Of a stretch of DNA of 64,000 bases, positions 60,441 to 64,000 are shown in pieces. Each line of letters opens with the position of its first letter. The first letter of the stretch is position 1. The DNA comes from Ascaphus truei (lineage: Eukaryota > Chordata > Amphibia > Anura > Ascaphidae). Both the position numbers and the translations under genes were made by a program. The DNA lies in assembly GCA_036426205.1 (NCBI GenBank), contig CM071573.1:38659455-38723454 (forward strand). Direction: 5' to 3'. The notes under the pieces are model-generated. The model was not told the origin of the DNA and searched no databases. It saw nothing but the letters and a program-made list of their open reading frames with translations.

Positions 60441-61788
60441 GGGAAGGGGGTATACAGCTGTTAAGGTTGAAAGAGGAATCGGTTGGTGCTGTGGTAAGAA
60501 TGGAAATATAAGGGGGTAGGATGCCCTGGGAAGTTATAGCTACAGGAGGTGAGAGGGAGAGGAGTATGAATGCAGAGACATCCTGTGCAGGGAGGGCAGT
60601 ACACAGTCTGTTCTCATTATAGTTAACATCCTCAGGCTCTAACTGCAGTGAAATCATTAGGCTCCCAGTACATTGACATCCAATGCTCACAGTGAAGTGG
60701 CATCATATGCAGTGACAGTGTGGGCCCCTTTACACAGCCATCCTTGTGCTCTGACTATGGGGAAATAATATCAGCACAGTCTCAGTCACATCCTTATACT
60801 CCTAGCACAAGTAACAACAGTCTGTGCTCAGCAACAGCACACTGACATCATGAGCTATCAGTGCAAGGACGCCCCCTGCAGGTTTCCTGTGGCTTTGCAG
60901 CCCCCCTCCAGCCTGCTGTGCTTTTCCCTCCTGTCATTTGGGTGTCCTAGACAGCCACTGATGGATGTAGAGCTATTCTGTTCATGTGGTGTCAGCAGGG
61001 AATGCTGGGACTTGTAGTGCATGTCTTCTTGGGATGAAATATAATTGTCTGTACATCACCCCCTCACACCCCCCCCCCCGAAATATATGGGCACACCAAG
61101 AATGTTGGCAAAAATGAGTTACATTTCACATTTCCAAAGCAATAGGACACTGCTGTTACCTTACAGGCATATTCACTTCTGTTCAAAAAATCTAACACGT
61201 TTCCAAACCTATTTAACAAAACACCTTTATTGCAGTATCTGACACAATGTCAGATGTCAATGCTGAACATGGCATGATTAAAAATAAACAATTGTGATTA
61301 TTTGTTTTCAATTTTCTGCAATTATGGGCAGCCTGCCCTATAGGAATGGTTAGAACAGTCCTTCCCTATCTAAACCCCCCCTTAACATCCTAGCACTTGT
61401 AAGTCTAGCACTTGTAAGCACTGCGTGAGCCCCTGCTTATTTTAAATAGAAAAGTAAAACATTCCCAACGACAGTCCCAATTTTGCAAGGACTGTCCCTT
61501 CCTTTTCTGTTTAATAAAAATAATAAGGAACATTGATGGCTTTTCTACGGGTGTCCTGCCTCTTAATCCCAAAAGATTATAATACATTTCAAGTCCACTG
61601 AGTGGCATAAACCCAGATAGCAGGTTGTGGTTCAGTTTAGCCCTGGCCGCCTGGAGTGGGAATATTTGAGTTTCATTATGGGAAAGGGTTACATCATTTT
61701 CGGCTATGGATGGAACAGTGTATGCATTACTGTGAGATAAACACGTCCACAAAGGAAGTGTCGGATGTGCAGACCTGATCTTCCCTTG
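60441..61788. other. 5' flank of GRK5 without recognised features
   Basis: Mixed sequence with a C-run near 61070. No exon of a neighbouring gene was recognised on either strand. Confidence 0.5.
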
Positions 61789-61853
61789 GAATGATGAATG
61801 TACACCTTTGTAATGATGAATGTACACCTTTGTAATGATGAATGTACACCTTA
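61789..61853 (+). repeat. 21-bp tandem repeat, three units
   Basis: AATGATGAATGTACACCTTT plus GT, three times, the last with TTAGT. Confidence 0.88.
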
Positions 61854-62132
61854 GTGCATTGTGCTCTTAGCTTGGGGTCACCACAATTCCAAAGTTTGCA
61901 CTATGCTTGTTGTGTCGCATTCTTGGACATCACAGGCATAAGCAGCTGCTGGCACTGTTATATTCTAAGGAACAACAAGATGTTTTTTTTTTACAGCAAA
62001 GAGACCAGGATAAAATAAGTGTGTGTTTCATTCCTCTAAAGCCTTATTTACAGTGATTTAAAAGAGTGAAGGTGTACATTCTTTTGCAATAACCGTTACT
62101 TATTTTTCTAAGTCCTGGAGTGCCTGCTTCCA

Positions 62133-62188
62133 TTATATATATATATATATATATATATATCACACACACACACACACACACACACACA
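62133..62188 (+). repeat. (TA)n(CA)n compound microsatellite
   Basis: About 28 bases of TA followed by about 28 of CA, ten bases left of the pogo-like element. Confidence 0.93.
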
Positions 62189-62197
62189 TTATCACTG

Positions 62198-62680
62198 TAC
62201 AGGCAGTCCTCGGTTATCCGACGCAATGCGTTACTCAAAATGGCGTCGGATAGCGAAACGTTGTAAAGCGAAACCCGTTTTCCCATAGCAACACTGTTTA
62301 AATGAAACGTTCCGTTCCTGAAGGCATTTTTAATGGCTAAAAAACAAAAATATTTTACTCAAACAATAAGATATGCTGGCACACCCTACATTATGATTTC
62401 AAGATTCTCTTTATTTGAAATCCAGAACTGTATAATAAAACTGTAGACATTTTAAAGCATACATATAACCCACAAAACCTTCACACAGAACTGATCTGGA
62501 TGATTTCCCTGCGCTGCAGCTTCTGATTGACATCAATGTTGCAAACTTGCAAAGCGTCGTAAGAGCGTCGGATAAGCCAATTTTGCTGTCGTAACCAACC
62601 TGCCATATGGATGCCATTGGACAGCTGTCGGATCGCCATTCGTCGTAAAGCGAAGCGTCGTAAAACGAGGACTTACTGTA
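62198..62680 (+). mobile_element. Pogo/Tigger-like MITE, 483 bp
   Basis: Ends in TACAGGCAGTCCTCGGTTAT and the complement of TACAGTAAGTCCTCG; TA at both ends. Repeated GCGTCGGATA/GCGTCGTAAA phrases occupy the terminal thirds. Non-coding. Confidence 0.7.
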
Positions 62681-63204
62681 ATGCCATAACACTTACCACA
62701 GGGTCTATGAAAAAAGGTACAGGAACAGCTGTCCACCACGTTCGCCTTGAAAAATAGCCGTGTGTATGTGTGTGTGTGCTTTAATATTTCACACTGGGGT
62801 ATTTGAGCACCCACAGTTCACCTTTATAATAAGGGAACTGATACTGGCTTTGGCCAGCTTTAAATTGCACTAAATCACAACAGCATACAGTATGCTTCAT
62901 TTATTTAACCCCTGCAGGGCATTTTCACATACGTATTTCACAAAATTTAGTTCATAGGAAAATAAGAAATTACATATATGCATCATGTTTTGATCAAAGA
63001 AGTGACCAAATGGCTCCTCTGCGACACAGACTTAGGTTCTAAATGTAAACACGTCACTACTATATTTTAGCCTAAATTGGTAGGAGCGCAGGATCTGTTC
63101 TCTTGTTTTCCATATACTTATGTAAGTAAGCCAATCCTTGTACCAGCAGCACTTCTAAAGGGAGAGCCGTGGTAATACTCACATTCTCTATATATATATA
63201 TAAA

Positions 63205-63350
63205 TATCACACAGCACAACACACACACACACACACACAACACACACCCACACACACACCCACACACACACACACACACACACACAACAACAGCACAAGA
63301 CACCCACCACACCCCCACACACAACTCACCACACACACAACACACACTGT
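63205..63350 (+). repeat. (CA)n-rich simple repeat
   Basis: Imperfect ACACAC with CCCAC and CAACAC interruptions. 63350-64000 contains a poly-T near 63918 and nothing recognised. Confidence 0.92.
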
Positions 63351-64000
63351 AGATGTGTCGCATTTTGAGCCCTGCATGTATACATATAAGTGTGTATATA
63401 GATATGTCCGCATTTGAGCATTTTTGTTTTCTTGGACTGCTTCTTTTAAATACTAATATAATAACATCAAATAAATTGCAGTGTTCAGCTTTTCACGCAA
63501 GCTACCCCCTCTGGCTGTCTCTCCCCCTCCCATGTAATAATTCCTATGCCCTAGCTTGTTTTGGCCTGCCTCCTTCCCTCCTCACCCCTCGGTGCCCCTC
63601 TCCCTCTCTCCATCATGCTGCAGAATGATGGAATAAATAAAAGATAAGGAAAGTTTTGCTGAGCAGGGACTGGAGCACTATACGGTGAGTCATGAGCAGC
63701 TATGACTCACCCTGGGTGGGCACTCACACTGCCTGGAGCACTGCTGAGAAGATGCCAGATTCCTCCTATATCACATATGATGGCGGATCAGGCTTCCCAG
63801 AAACAATCACAATACCTGCATTTACCTTTACCCCGAGTAACAGCAGAGCAGTAACAGTACTAAGGGCAATGCTCATGTATTTAAAATCACCAAATAAAAT
63901 CCCACATATAATCAGTTTTTTTTTTTTTTTCGGGTTTGTTCCAAACGATTTTGTGTATCAGATTACAAATAAGCACCCAGTGTTATCATTTTTTAGCACC

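Noticed and set aside
60441..64000. Exons of a neighbouring gene upstream of GRK5 (PRDX3 flanks it in human)
   Set aside because: No recognisable peroxiredoxin or other coding segment was seen on either strand.

Overview
The window is vertebrate nuclear DNA. It is most likely from an anuran amphibian. The repeats fit this: hundreds of bases of palindromic hAT MITEs, PIF/Harbinger-type GC-rich MITEs, a TTAA-flanked element, L2 and CR1 LINE pieces, a tRNA-type SINE with a B box and a Helitron 3' end. The species call is an inference; the vertebrate call is firm.

The only protein-coding gene I can support lies on the minus strand. It is a G protein-coupled receptor kinase of the GRK4/5/6 group, best matched to GRK5. 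I found twelve coding exons by hand (430 codons' worth), all with GT/AG borders and mutually compatible phases. Using human exon order they are: exon 1 at 59660-59711, exon 2 at 24932-25027, exon 4 at 5903-5980, exon 5 at 4726-4826, exon 6 at 3678-3770, exon 7 at 18273-18336, exon 8 at 17547-17687, exon 9 at 15667-15857, exon 10 at 14818-14855, exon 11 at 10834-10923, exon 12 at 10385-10593 and exon 13 at 8065-8202. Exon 3 (about residues 50-87) and the exons after residue ~468 were not found.

The physical order is wrong for a working gene. Reading the minus strand, exons come as 1, 2, 7-13, 4-6, then second, frame-broken copies of 7-9. The broken copies sit in bases 1-2940, an indel-ridden duplicate of 15458-18433. 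The simplest explanation is a scaffolding error. Two contigs that overlap by about 3 kb over exons 7-9 were placed in swapped order and not merged, and the redundant copy was left unpolished. Merging that overlap makes exon order collinear except for the missing exon 3.

Region by region: 1-2940 is the noisy duplicate. 2941-5980 holds exons 6-4. 6.2-8.0 kb holds repeats and probably the false join. 8.0-18.4 kb holds exons 13-7. 18.4-24.9 kb holds a Helitron end, a 38-bp minisatellite, a SINE and MITEs. 24.9-25.0 kb is exon 2. 25.0-59.6 kb is a 34.6-kb first intron of nested transposons, including two ~2.1-kb hAT elements with 8-bp target duplications and an 855-bp solo-LTR-like insertion. 59.66 kb is exon 1, with a 93-bp-unit polypurine array just upstream. 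60.4-64 kb is 5' flank with simple repeats and a pogo-like MITE. I saw no other gene, no convincing ncRNA gene, no CRISPR and no new biological system; the most consequential result is the misassembly.
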